This document shows positions 36,067-45,040 of a stretch of DNA of 64,000 nt, piece by piece. Positions within the stretch are counted from its first letter, which is position 1. Each line of letters begins with the position of its first letter. Under the pieces are notes generated by a model that was not told the origin of the DNA, did not search any database, and saw only the letters and a program-made list of their open reading frames with translations. A program made the translations under genes and the position numbers. Source of the DNA: Halostagnicola larsenii XH-48 (GTDB lineage: Archaea; Halobacteriota; Halobacteria; Halobacteriales; Natrialbaceae); the NCBI RefSeq assembly GCF_000517625.1, contig NZ_CP007056.1, forward strand, positions 186,001-250,000. The letters run 5' to 3'.

Positions 36067-37224
36067 ATGGTAGAACGGCACAAAGATGGGGAGATAGTCA
36101 GCGAACTCGACCGTGTGCTTCCTGACGGAATCGATCGACGTCGATTCTTGCAGGCGAGTGCGGGCGGATTCGCCGCGGCAATGGCAGGGTGTCTGGGCGG
36201 TAGTGAAGGTGATGGCGGTTCTGGCATTACCTGGCGACAGCCGTGGGCGCAGGAGCCGACGTGGTCGATCGCGTACATCGCCGACCTCGAGGGCCACTGG
36301 GAGGATGCGGGCATCGAAGCACCCGACGTTCAGGCAGGGGAAGGCTCTCCCGATACTGCTCGGCGTGTCGGAACAGGGGAGGACGAGATCGGTCAGGCAG
36401 AAGTCGGCTCGTGTATCACCGGGCTCACGGAGGGACAGGACATGCGGTTCTTCTCCGTTCCGAAACCGCGCGCGTTGCTCGGGCTAATCTACCGAACTGA
36501 TGAGGTGGACAGCGAGGAGGACCTTGCGGGGAAGAACGTTGGTCTCGCGTCGCCGTTCGCCGAGGAGACGTGGCCGATTTTCCCCGATGCGGTTGGCATC
36601 GATCCGGATGAGGTGAACGCGGATTTCGTCGCCGAGGACGCCGCGCCGGGACAGTTTGCAGAGGGTGATCTGGACGCCATCTACGGGGCACTCGACCTCC
36701 TCGGAACGTACCGGGATCAGGTCGATGACGACGTCGAACTCGGCGTGACGCCGATCAACAACTACCTGACCGTGATCGGGTACCCATTGATGGTCAACGG
36801 CGCGTGGCTCGACGAAGACGAGGAGAACATGGAGTACCTCACCGGCGTCCTCGAGGGCTACTCGGCCGCCATGAAGTGGTGTCTGTTGAACCCGGAGGAG
36901 ACCATCGACATTATGATCGACGAAGTGAATCAAGAACTCGAGATTCAGGATCGGGAAACCCTCTCCTCGCAGATGCGCTGGAACGTCGCCATCACCGCCA
37001 ACGAGGAGACTCGAACGGAAGGACTCGGTTGGTTCACCGAGGACCAGATCCAGTCGACGCTCGATAACTTGTCGATCATGGTCGACGGGTCTAACGACGT
37101 TCCCGCCGCGAGCGACATCGTCGAGATGGGGCCCGTCGAAAACGCCGAGCTGTCGACGCTTTCGGACGACGAATGGGATGAGGTGCTCTCGTACACAGAA
37201 GAGGAGTCCGCGTACTTCGAATAA
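36067..37224 (+). CDS. NitT/TauT-type ABC importer, substrate-binding lipoprotein
   Basis: The 385-residue protein has a Tat lipoprotein signal, DRRRFLQASAGG and then MAGCLGG with the lipobox Cys at about residue 41. The mature part has the NMT1/SsuA-like fold: AQEPTWSIAYIADLEGHWEDAGIE, GEDEIGQAEVGSCITGLTEGQ and DLAGKNVGLASPF. Such proteins carry nitrate, sulfonates, taurine, thiamine precursors or aromatic acids. It opens a four-gene operon. The substrate cannot be told; neighbouring genes suggest an organic anion rather than nitrate. Confidence 0.85.
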   Translation: MVERHKDGEIVSELDRVLPDGIDRRRFLQASAGGFAAAMAGCLGGSEGDGGSGITWRQPWAQEPTWSIAYIADLEGHWEDAGIEAPDVQAGEGSPDTARRVGTGEDEIGQAEVGSCITGLTEGQDMRFFSVPKPRALLGLIYRTDEVDSEEDLAGKNVGLASPFAEETWPIFPDAVGIDPDEVNADFVAEDAAPGQFAEGDLDAIYGALDLLGTYRDQVDDDVELGVTPINNYLTVIGYPLMVNGAWLDEDEENMEYLTGVLEGYSAAMKWCLLNPEETIDIMIDEVNQELEIQDRETLSSQMRWNVAITANEETRTEGLGWFTEDQIQSTLDNLSIMVDGSNDVPAASDIVEMGPVENAELSTLSDDEWDEVLSYTEEESAYFE

Positions 37225-37241
37225 CTACTGGTGTATCTACT

Positions 37242-38060
37242 ATGAGCTCAATCGAATCTAACGAGAATACTCGCACAATGGACGCAGAACCCGCAATCGC
37301 GTTCGACGACGTCACCATGCACTTCGGGACGGGTGAGGACGCGATTCACGCACTGGACGACATAAACCTCTCCGTCGCCGACGGGGAATTCGTCTCCATC
37401 GTCGGTCCGTCGGGGTGTGGCAAATCGACCCTGCTAAACATCGCGGCCGGGTTGCACGAACCGACCGGCGGAGCGCTCCGACTGGACGGTCGTGACTTCA
37501 GCACCACTGACGCCACCGGCGACATCGGGTTCATCTTTCAACGGCCCGTGTTGCTCGACTGGCGGACGGTCCGACAGAACATCCTCCTTCCGGTTCGAAT
37601 CATGAAGAAAAACGGCGACCTGGAGGGTGATATGCAGGGGTACCAGGACCGGGTGGACGAACTGATTTCACTGGTCGGTCTAGAGGGATTCGGCGACTCC
37701 TACCCGAACGAACTGTCGGGCGGGATGCAACAGCGGGTAACGATCTGTCAGAGTCTCATCTACGATCCGAGCCTCCTGTTGATGGACGAACCGTTCGGAT
37801 CGCTCGACGCCCTCACGAAAGACCAGATGAACGCGGAACTGCTCGACATCTGGAAGCGGACCAACAAGACGATCCTGTTCGTCACCCACGACCTAGAGGA
37901 GGCCGTGTTTCTCTCGGACAAGGTGGTCGTACTCAGTCCGCGTCCGGGTCGAATTCAGGACGTAATCGACATCGACCTCCCACGCCCCCGGGACGCAGAG
38001 ACGAAACAACTGACCGAATACAACGACCTTGTGACGTCAATCTACACGTACTTTCAGTGA
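37242..38060 (+). CDS. NitT/TauT-type ABC importer ATPase
   Basis: The 272-residue protein has Walker A GPSGCGKST, Q-loop FIFQRPVLLDWRTV (the DW-R-T stretch is usual for SsuB/TauB ATPases), signature LSGGMQQRVTICQSL, Walker B LLLMDEPFGSLD and H-loop FVTHDLEEAVFLSD. It lies 17 bases after the binding-protein gene and 4 bases before the first permease gene, so the four genes form one operon. Confidence 0.93.
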   Translation: MSSIESNENTRTMDAEPAIAFDDVTMHFGTGEDAIHALDDINLSVADGEFVSIVGPSGCGKSTLLNIAAGLHEPTGGALRLDGRDFSTTDATGDIGFIFQRPVLLDWRTVRQNILLPVRIMKKNGDLEGDMQGYQDRVDELISLVGLEGFGDSYPNELSGGMQQRVTICQSLIYDPSLLLMDEPFGSLDALTKDQMNAELLDIWKRTNKTILFVTHDLEEAVFLSDKVVVLSPRPGRIQDVIDIDLPRPRDAETKQLTEYNDLVTSIYTYFQ

Positions 38061-38064
38061 GACA

Positions 38065-38850
38065 ATGAACATCAACGACACGAGACGAACGCAGTGGGTG
38101 CTCACGGTTGGCGGGATAGTACTGGCCCTGTTGTTTTGGCACCTGACGACTGAAACCTTTGGGCTCGTTTCGGAGACGAAGTTTCCCGCGCCGTTGAGCG
38201 TCTACTCCGAGTTTACTGATAATCAGGAACTGATCATCGACAACACCTGGCCGACGATCACCGCCGGCTTCATCGGATTCGGACTCGCCGTCGTAACGGC
38301 GGTCCTCAGCGCCATCTTTCTGTCGCTGAATAAACGCGTCGAGAACGCGCTGATGCCGATCGTCGTCGGAGCGAATTCGGTCCCGCGAGTGACGCTTGCC
38401 CCGTTGATCATCTTTTATCTCGGCTCGGGAGTCGCCGCGAACTACATGATCGCCGCCTGGGTCGCGTTCTTCCCGATGTTCCTGAACGCTATGGAAAGCC
38501 TCGGGAAGATGTCCGACGAACACCAGGATCTCTGCGATCTCTACAAGGCATCGACCTGGCAGGAGTATCGTTACATCCGCATTCCGAACGCGCTCCCGCA
38601 GATATTCGACGGCATGAAGATGGCGATCATCCTCGCGATGATCGGGGCCGTCGTCGGCGAATTCGTCGCCACGACCGAGGGGCTCGGCTACCTCTCGACG
38701 CTCGCGCTCCGGAACGCGAACATGGGGCTGGCTTTCGCCATCGTCGGCGTCTTGGGCCTCATCTCGACGCTGGCCATCTTCGCCATCTACCAGGTCCAAG
38801 ATAAACTGATCTTCTGGGAGGACTCGAGTTTCTTCACAACGGAGGCCTGA
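38065..38850 (+). CDS. NitT/TauT-type ABC importer permease (1)
   Basis: The 261-residue protein has six predicted helices and the BPD_transp_1 coupling loop LCDLYKASTWQEYRYIRIPNALPQIFDGMK. MPIVVGANSVPRVTLAPLIIFYLGSG is the usual start of the permease core. It is followed 2 bases later by a second permease gene. The two are related but distinct, so the channel is probably a heterodimer, less common in this transporter class than a homodimer. Confidence 0.9.
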   Translation: MNINDTRRTQWVLTVGGIVLALLFWHLTTETFGLVSETKFPAPLSVYSEFTDNQELIIDNTWPTITAGFIGFGLAVVTAVLSAIFLSLNKRVENALMPIVVGANSVPRVTLAPLIIFYLGSGVAANYMIAAWVAFFPMFLNAMESLGKMSDEHQDLCDLYKASTWQEYRYIRIPNALPQIFDGMKMAIILAMIGAVVGEFVATTEGLGYLSTLALRNANMGLAFAIVGVLGLISTLAIFAIYQVQDKLIFWEDSSFFTTEA

Positions 38851-38852
38851 CA

Positions 38853-39668
38853 ATGGCGGAAGAACACTCACTTCCGTCCACCGGTCGATACGACCACTTC
38901 GGCGTGCTCGAGCGACTGAAGCAGTGGGCGAGCGAGAACGTCGGGACCGCACTCGTACTCGTCTCTCTGCTCGGAATCTGGGAGGGATATTCCAGATTCT
39001 TCAACGACCGCGGCGATATTTACTTCCCGAGCATCGAATACACCGTTCGCCAGACGGTCGAATCATCCGACATCGTGCTGGCGGCGATCAGAGTGACGTT
39101 CGTCGAGGTCATCGTCGGGTTCGTACTCGCCGTCGTACTCGGTATCACGCTCGGGATGATTCTGGCCGAGTCGTTCGTCGCCAGATACCTCTCGATGCCG
39201 ATGTTGATTTACGCCTACGGTATCCCCCATCCGATTCTCGCGCCGGTGTTCTTGCTCTGGTTCGGCCTCGGACTGGAAGGCGTCGTCACGTTCGCGGCGT
39301 GGGTCGCGTTCTTCCCGACGTTCATCAACACGGTCTCGAGTCTCAGCCGAATCGATCCCGAGTACGAAAAGTTTCGGTCGATCGTCGGTGCCAATCGATT
39401 GCAGTACCTCCGCCATATCAAGTTCTGGAACGCGCTCCCGGAGATCGTGAGCGGGGTAAAAATCACGTTCCAGTTGACGATCGTCGGCGCGATCATCGCG
39501 GAGTTCCTCGGCGGAGGGGGCGGTCTCGGCTACCTGATCATCCAGTCGACCCAACGGGCGCAACTGGGGCTGACGTTCGGGATCATCATCCTGATCGCGT
39601 TGTTCGCGTCGGTTCTGTACAAGCTTCTCTCGCTTTTCCTCGACGCGATTACTCCCCAACAAACGTAA
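38853..39668 (+). CDS. NitT/TauT-type ABC importer permease (2)
   Basis: The 271-residue protein has a hydrophilic N-terminus of about 30 residues, six helices and the coupling loop EYEKFRSIVGANRLQYLRHIKFWNALPEIVSGVK. It shares WVAFFP and the PxxxxG pattern with the first permease. It ends the operon and is followed by a long AT-rich gap. Confidence 0.9.
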   Translation: MAEEHSLPSTGRYDHFGVLERLKQWASENVGTALVLVSLLGIWEGYSRFFNDRGDIYFPSIEYTVRQTVESSDIVLAAIRVTFVEVIVGFVLAVVLGITLGMILAESFVARYLSMPMLIYAYGIPHPILAPVFLLWFGLGLEGVVTFAAWVAFFPTFINTVSSLSRIDPEYEKFRSIVGANRLQYLRHIKFWNALPEIVSGVKITFQLTIVGAIIAEFLGGGGGLGYLIIQSTQRAQLGLTFGIIILIALFASVLYKLLSLFLDAITPQQT

Positions 39669-40432
39669 CGGGCGTCGGTCTCTTCTTTCGTCTCAGCGAT
39701 TTTCCTGTCGTTCTTCACCGAGACGGACAACGTGACAGCCGATACCGTCGACTCCTGCCAGTTGACGAAACGAATAGGTCGTCGAGCAAGTGTGATACCT
39801 GGTCACAAATCTTCTCGGCGTAACGAGGCGGAGTGTGACGAATCGTGGGAGAGTGATCAGCCGATGAATTCATCCGCAAAACGCGTCGCGTATTACGAAC
39901 GGTAGGGCCATTTAGGAAGATTGTTATTGAATCTGATGAGTTTGGGAAGCTATTGATATTGTTGAAATACCACAATAATAACTGGGCAATATCGATTGTA
40001 GCTATCATATACTTCGGACGGTTCGGGACCGAGACTACGGGTGTATTTCTGCGTCACTTCTCCTAGATGGACGATATTCCCGAAACCACTCTCTTGATGA
40101 TAGTGTATTCTCTCTGACTACAACATTCGATCCGACTGAACCAATCGATCGATTATCTCGGCCGTAATTTGGTCGAAACGGAGTGTTATCCGTACAAAAC
40201 CGCGTCGACCGTTTCAATAATCTCTGGGCGAACGGTCAGGAGAGTAGCAATAAAATATTGTGGATTATGTACAATTCCATATCGTTCAAAATCACACAAC
40301 TCACTTGTTAGACAGTATATAAGGAGTACTACTCTAAACAGTTCGAGCACACGGTACGAACCGATATCTACTTTATGTGTAGGCCAACGATCATTTTCCC
40401 GATTGCGGGCAGATCGGCTCGAGCCATCGAAG
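39669..40432. other. 764-base AT-rich gap
   Basis: No gene is supported on either strand; frames up to about 97 codons have poor composition. A strong TATATAA at 40316-40322 on the plus strand points toward the 3' end of the minus-strand glycosyltransferase gene with no ORF of its own behind it. The sequence from about 39900 is much richer in A+T than the flanks. Confidence 0.5.
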
Positions 40433-41791
40433 TCACGCAGTATCGGTTCGACTCGGCCAGCCGTCGCATTTCTGTGCGTCCAGCCGGTCGTCGGTCATGG
40501 CGACCCAGCGTATCTCGTTCCAGCTCAACCGGTAGTGACAGGTTTCCGGCTGCAGTTGGTCCCAGTAGATGGTCTGCATCGACGGAGCGTTCCCGTCCGC
40601 CGGGGTTATCGGCAAGTCCTCTCCGGGTGGTTCAGCCTGCAGTTGATTTGTTTGAAGCGTCTGTTTCGGGGCCGGCGAATCGAGGTGCCAGACGACCCCG
40701 CCGAGGACGAGCACGGCGACGAGCATGACGATGACGGCACCCGTCCACAGATTGCGGTTCGTTTGGTTCTCATCGCCACGCTGCGGATCCGTCGATAGTG
40801 AGCGCCACGCGAGCACGCGTTCGACGGTAACTGCGACACCCAGTGCAATGAACGAAAGCAACAGGAACGCGTCCGTGGAGCCGTCGAGATCGACGAATAG
40901 CACCTGTAGGGTGAGGAGCACGCCACCAACCGGCAGCCACCAGTGGGCTCCTAGGTCACGGGCGACCGCGCGTCCCCAGCCATAGATGGCCACCGGGAAG
41001 AGCACTGCTCCGTAGCCAAACACCAAGAGTATCGAGTAGACGCGTTCGGCCAACGTGTAGGGCGAACCGGCGCTCAACGGTGCGATTATCGACTGTACCA
41101 CCATGGGGACGAGCGCCCCCACAGCCGCGAACACCCCGACGACGATTCCGGTCACGAGACCGCCACCAGCGATCGCAGAGAGCGCGTCTCGCCCGCCGTT
41201 TCGCTGATAGGCCATCCCGACAATAAGTGGTGCGAAGACCGCCCCTGACTGCCACGACCCGGCGCTTAGCGCCGCGAGGACTCCGGCGAGAAATGGGCGG
41301 TCACGGAGGACGAGCGCGAGGGCGAGCGTCCCGAAAAACAGCGCGTAGAACTGCGCTCTGACCCCTTCTAACGAAAGAACGAGGAGCTCCGGGACGATCA
41401 GCATCGTGAGGCCGGCGGCGATCGCCGCAACGTGCTCTTCGGTCACGAGGTACGCAATCCAGCCGACGAGCAGGACGCTCGCGGCCGCGACGAGCACCGT
41501 GAGTGCCGTGCTAAGGCCGTGCAGGACGAGCATATCCCCGCCGGAGAGGACGGCGAGCACGGCAGTAATTCCGAACGGAACGGGCGGGTTCACGTCCCAG
41601 ACGTCGACGTATGGAACGCCGCCCTGAACGATGTACCACCCCGTGTGCTGGAAGAACGCGGGATCGGTTGCGATCGTGGGCCACCTCGTTTGCAAATAGC
41701 AGACGGATCCGGCGGTGAACAGGACGGCGACTATCGGACCGAGGACGACGAGCCAACCGACACGGATCTCGGAGAGTGAACGCGGTGACAT
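40433..41791 (-). CDS. GT-C fold membrane glycosyltransferase (PMT/ArnT-like)
   Basis: The 452-residue protein has about 10-11 helices. After the first helix comes an external loop, DPAFFQHTGWYIVQGGVPYVDVWDVNPPVPFG, whose Asp residues resemble the catalytic loop of GT39/ArnT-type enzymes, which use polyprenyl-phosphate sugars. A C-terminal hydrophilic part outside the membrane ends WVAMTDDRLDAQKCDGWPS. It lies downstream of the SDR gene on the same strand with 25 bases between them. A transferase using a lipid-phosphate sugar made by the neighbouring UbiA-family enzyme is a plausible role; acceptor unknown. Confidence 0.72.
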   Translation of the reverse strand: MSPRSLSEIRVGWLVVLGPIVAVLFTAGSVCYLQTRWPTIATDPAFFQHTGWYIVQGGVPYVDVWDVNPPVPFGITAVLAVLSGGDMLVLHGLSTALTVLVAAASVLLVGWIAYLVTEEHVAAIAAGLTMLIVPELLVLSLEGVRAQFYALFFGTLALALVLRDRPFLAGVLAALSAGSWQSGAVFAPLIVGMAYQRNGGRDALSAIAGGGLVTGIVVGVFAAVGALVPMVVQSIIAPLSAGSPYTLAERVYSILLVFGYGAVLFPVAIYGWGRAVARDLGAHWWLPVGGVLLTLQVLFVDLDGSTDAFLLLSFIALGVAVTVERVLAWRSLSTDPQRGDENQTNRNLWTGAVIVMLVAVLVLGGVVWHLDSPAPKQTLQTNQLQAEPPGEDLPITPADGNAPSMQTIYWDQLQPETCHYRLSWNEIRWVAMTDDRLDAQKCDGWPSRTDTA

Positions 41792-41816
41792 AGTGGGAGT
41801 TGACGGGACCGATCCG

Positions 41817-42908
41817 TTAGATTTTCTGGGAGACCTTCTTCGCGATGGTGAGGGCTCCTTGATCCCACGCGACGCGGTGGTCGAGGCCGGTCTCGTTGGC
41901 CGCTTCGTTCGATTCGTCGTGCGCTAAGTACCAGTCGTACGTCTCCACGAGCGCCTCCCGGTTGGAGTACTCGGGCTCCCAGCCGAGCCTCTTCAGCTTC
42001 TCGACCGAGACGTAGGAGTCCTCGTGGGCCGTCTCGTAGACCCACGGGTATAGCGGAGACAGATTCAGGCGGTCCAGTACGCGGAGGACAGCGACCGTGA
42101 GGAAGGCTGGCGTCCCGATGGTACGTTTGCCCGTGCCCGCGTAATCGATGGGGGCCTGAAAATCCGCTTTCATCGTGGTGAACTCGTCGGTGCCGACGTT
42201 GAACGTGTCGTCGACTGCCTCCTCGTCGCCGGTGAGCACCAGATCGATGGCGGTGACAAGGTCGTAGACGTGCAGCAGTTGGTACCGGTTGTCGCCCCAC
42301 CCGACGAGCGGGACGTTCGCGCCGTCTTCGATCCAGTCGAAAAGCACCTGAAACACGCCGAGTCGCTGCGGACCGATGAACGTCTTCGGGCGAAGGATGG
42401 GGACACAAAGCCCCATGCGTCGGAAGTCTTCACACACCTTTTCGGCCTGAATCTTGGCCTCGCCGTAGGGTCCGACCCCTTCCAGCGGCGACTGCTCGGT
42501 GATGGGGTGGGTCTCGTGGGTTCCGTACACCGCGGTCGAAGAGATATAACAGACCCGCTCGACGCCGCCTTCTTTGGCCGCCCAGAGCACGTTTCGCGTC
42601 CCGTCGATCGTCGTCTCCCGGATGCGGTCGGCGTCCCATAGCGGAAGTGCGGCCGCGGCATGTACGACGGCCGTCGCGTCGCTCTGCTCTATCGCATCGG
42701 CCACGGAGCGCTCGCTGCGTACGTCTCCCTCGACGTACTCGATCCCGTCCGTGTCGTCTTCGTCCTCGAAGGACTTGAGATCGAACGCGGTAACGTCCCA
42801 CCCCTGGTCGCGGAAGTACTGGCACGCGTGGAGGCCGAGAAAACCGGTTCCTCCCGTGACGAGGACCGAGCCAGTCGAGTCGCCGGCGTCGCGCTCACTC
42901 TCGCTCAT
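41817..42908 (-). CDS. extended SDR, NAD-dependent sugar epimerase/dehydratase-like
   Basis: The 363-residue protein has VLVTGGTGFLGLHA (NAD-binding glycine motif, about 16-28), the acidic stretch YVEGDVRS, ISSTAVYG with the catalytic Ser/Thr, and PYGEAKIQAEK with Tyr148 and Lys152. This is the extended SDR class, which epimerises, reduces or dehydrates nucleotide or lipid-linked sugars. It is transcribed with the GT-C gene and divergent from the UbiA-family gene. Mycobacterial DprE2 is a shorter classical SDR, so this is not a direct equivalent. Confidence 0.82.
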   Translation of the reverse strand: MSESERDAGDSTGSVLVTGGTGFLGLHACQYFRDQGWDVTAFDLKSFEDEDDTDGIEYVEGDVRSERSVADAIEQSDATAVVHAAAALPLWDADRIRETTIDGTRNVLWAAKEGGVERVCYISSTAVYGTHETHPITEQSPLEGVGPYGEAKIQAEKVCEDFRRMGLCVPILRPKTFIGPQRLGVFQVLFDWIEDGANVPLVGWGDNRYQLLHVYDLVTAIDLVLTGDEEAVDDTFNVGTDEFTTMKADFQAPIDYAGTGKRTIGTPAFLTVAVLRVLDRLNLSPLYPWVYETAHEDSYVSVEKLKRLGWEPEYSNREALVETYDWYLAHDESNEAANETGLDHRVAWDQGALTIAKKVSQKI

Positions 42909-43413
42909 TGTGGTATCGAACTAATTCTCGAGACGACGGGTGAATAGTGTATCGCCGGTTAGCGCCCCTCTAATGGTCCGGTGAGTGCCTCGGATGACGA
43001 AAAGGGGATCATTATGTCACCGCGAAAACGGGCCGTCCGACTCGGGCGGGCGGTCGCCCTGCGAGCATCGGAGGCTTCGCTCGCAGAGACTCATGTCGAA
43101 TCGATGGCTCAGCAGCGGCTTCGTAACGACCAGTTATGTCCGACAGCGACGCGACCGTACTCCTGCGAAGGGGTATCTCGCTACGTTTGCGCTCCGGTAT
43201 ATCGAATCCTTACTGGATGGGTGCCACGATCTACATCGTGATTACCGTCCGGACGACTTCCGATCGGCGATTCTTTTCTCGTTCGTCCGACGGGCCGACC
43301 CGAATCGAGTGGGCCATGAGAATCGTTTCACCGGTAGTCCGATATTGTGGGCTGTAACGGAACCCGGGAAAGCCGGACTTTTTTGCCACCGTATGTGGGA
43401 GTGATATCGATCG
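42909..43413. other. 505-base gap between divergent glycan genes
   Basis: It should hold the promoters of the SDR and UbiA-family genes. An inverted repeat CTGCGAG (43059-43065) and CTCGCAG (43080-43086) lies in it. An 86-codon plus-strand frame at 42981-43241 is Arg/Ala-rich and not convincing. GACTTTTTTGCC about 30-38 bases before 43414 is a weak box A. Confidence 0.4.
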
Positions 43414-44328
43414 ATGGCCCGAGCATACGCCACTCACCGCCGGGTCGCAGTAACCGTCTCCGGGCTGGCCAAGGAGATCCGTCCATGGCAGTGGTACAAA
43501 CAGAGTATCCTGTTGCTGGGGCTCGTCTTCTCCGGGAGCCTGTTCGATCCTGTCGCGGTCACGAACGTCGCAATCGGCGTCGTCGCCTTCTGTGCCATCG
43601 CGGGCGCGACGTACATCGGCAACGACATCGCAGACCTCGAGGAAGACCGCAAGCACCCGCGGAAGAAACATCGCCCCATCGCTAGCGGGCAAGTGCCGAT
43701 CTCCGTCGCAGTGGCGTTCGCGGCGGTGCTTTTCGTCGGCGGTATCTCCCTTTCTGCCACCCTCGGGCCGCTGTTTCTCCTGATCGTCCTCGCGTACCTC
43801 GCACAGAACGCGCTTTACTCCGTGTTCCTGAAGGAAGTCGTCCTCGTCGACGTGATGGTGATCGCCGTCGGGTTCGTGTTGCGGGCCATCGCCGGCGTGG
43901 TCGCCATCGACGTCTCCCTGAGCCCCTGGCTCGTCGTCTGTACGTTCCTCGGAGCGCTGATGCTCGCGTTCGGCAAGCGTCGCCACGAAATGGTCGTCAA
44001 CGACGATCCGTCCGCGTCGCGGTCGATTCTCGCCGAGTACACCGAGGAATTATTGGACCAGTTTCTCGTCGTCGTGCTGTCTGCGCTGCTCGTTTCCTAC
44101 TCGCTTTACACGTTCTTCGGCAGCGGCGTCTGGATGATGGCCACCCTCCCGTTCGCTTTCTTTGCGGCCTTCAGATACCACTACCTTGCCCATACGCGCG
44201 ACCTCGGCGGCGATCCGAAGTTCCTCTTCGCCGACCGTCCGTTCTTCCTGAACCTCGTCGTCTGGGGCCTCGTCGTCGTCGGGATTCTGTACGACGTCCC
44301 GATCGTTCTCGTCGAACTGTTCGCCTGA
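43414..44328 (+). CDS. UbiA-family prenyltransferase, polyprenyl-phosphate phosphoribosyltransferase-like
   Basis: The 304-residue protein has about nine helices. It matches mycobacterial decaprenyl-phosphate phosphoribosyltransferase (Rv3806c) at its landmarks: EIRPWQWYKQ near the start, NDIADLEEDRKHPRKKHRPIASG (Asn70, Asp71, Asp74 and Asp78 for Mg and diphosphate), VLRAIAGVVAIDVSLSPWL, FGKRRHEM, and ILAEYTEELLDQF. Quinone, heme and archaeal ether-lipid UbiA enzymes lack the KR-H-E and the Tyr-Thr block. The predicted reaction is transfer of phosphoribose from PRPP to a polyprenyl phosphate. It leads a plus-strand series with a phosphoesterase and a flippase-like gene. Confidence 0.82.
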   Translation: MARAYATHRRVAVTVSGLAKEIRPWQWYKQSILLLGLVFSGSLFDPVAVTNVAIGVVAFCAIAGATYIGNDIADLEEDRKHPRKKHRPIASGQVPISVAVAFAAVLFVGGISLSATLGPLFLLIVLAYLAQNALYSVFLKEVVLVDVMVIAVGFVLRAIAGVVAIDVSLSPWLVVCTFLGALMLAFGKRRHEMVVNDDPSASRSILAEYTEELLDQFLVVVLSALLVSYSLYTFFGSGVWMMATLPFAFFAAFRYHYLAHTRDLGGDPKFLFADRPFFLNLVVWGLVVVGILYDVPIVLVELFA

Positions 44329-44359
44329 TGATCAGCATGCCTCGAGTCCACCAACCACC

Positions 44360-45040
44360 ATGACACGCCGATACGATCTGCAGGTTCACACGGACGCTTC
44401 GCCCTGCTCGAGTACGCCTCCCGAGCGCGTCGCAACCGCGGCGGTCGACGCCGGACTCGACGGTATCGCCGTCACCGACCACGACACGCTCGCCAATGTC
44501 GACGCCGTTCGGGACGCCGTCCCCGCGTCCCTGGACGTAATCTCCGGGGTCGAGGTGACCACGACCGAGGGGCACCTCTTGGCGCTCGACGTGACTGAGC
44601 CGCCGCCGCAGACTGACCCGTTGACCGTGATCGATCACGTCCACGATCAAGGAGGTGTCGCCGTCCTATCACACCCGTTCGATACAATGAGACAGTACTA
44701 CGAGGCGGACCTTGATACCCTCGCAGACGCCATCGACGGGGTCGAGGCGATAAATTCCCGTTGTGTCCGCCGCCGATTCAACGAACGCGCAGCGCGCTTC
44801 GCGGCCGCCCACGACCTGCCGGCGACCGGCGGAAGCGACGCCCACTTTCCGATGGAGGTCGGCCGCGCGTACGCCACCGTCGAGGGCGACGGGCCGCTCG
44901 TCGAGGCCGTACGCGAAGGGCGCGTTCGTCCCGGCGGTCGCGGACGATACCTCTCGGGGCACGTCGCGACGAAAATCCATCAGTTTCGAACCGCTTCGGG
45001 TCGCTTCGTCGCGGACCTCACACCGGGGAGATCACCGTGA
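44360..45040 (+). CDS. PHP-domain phosphoesterase
   Basis: The 226-residue protein has YDLQVHTDASPCS (motif I, where Gln8 replaces the usual first His), GIAVTDHDTLAN (II), VLSHPF (III) and GGSDAHFPMEVG (IV). These form the multi-metal site of the PHP fold, used for phosphoester cleavage as in histidinol phosphatase or nucleotide phosphatases. The start is 31 bases after the UbiA-family gene. Its stop overlaps the GTG start of the next gene. A possible task is removing the 5-phosphate from polyprenyl-phospho-ribose phosphate, a step mycobacteria assign to another phosphatase; this is inference. Confidence 0.8.
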   Translation: MTRRYDLQVHTDASPCSSTPPERVATAAVDAGLDGIAVTDHDTLANVDAVRDAVPASLDVISGVEVTTTEGHLLALDVTEPPPQTDPLTVIDHVHDQGGVAVLSHPFDTMRQYYEADLDTLADAIDGVEAINSRCVRRRFNERAARFAAAHDLPATGGSDAHFPMEVGRAYATVEGDGPLVEAVREGRVRPGGRGRYLSGHVATKIHQFRTASGRFVADLTPGRSP

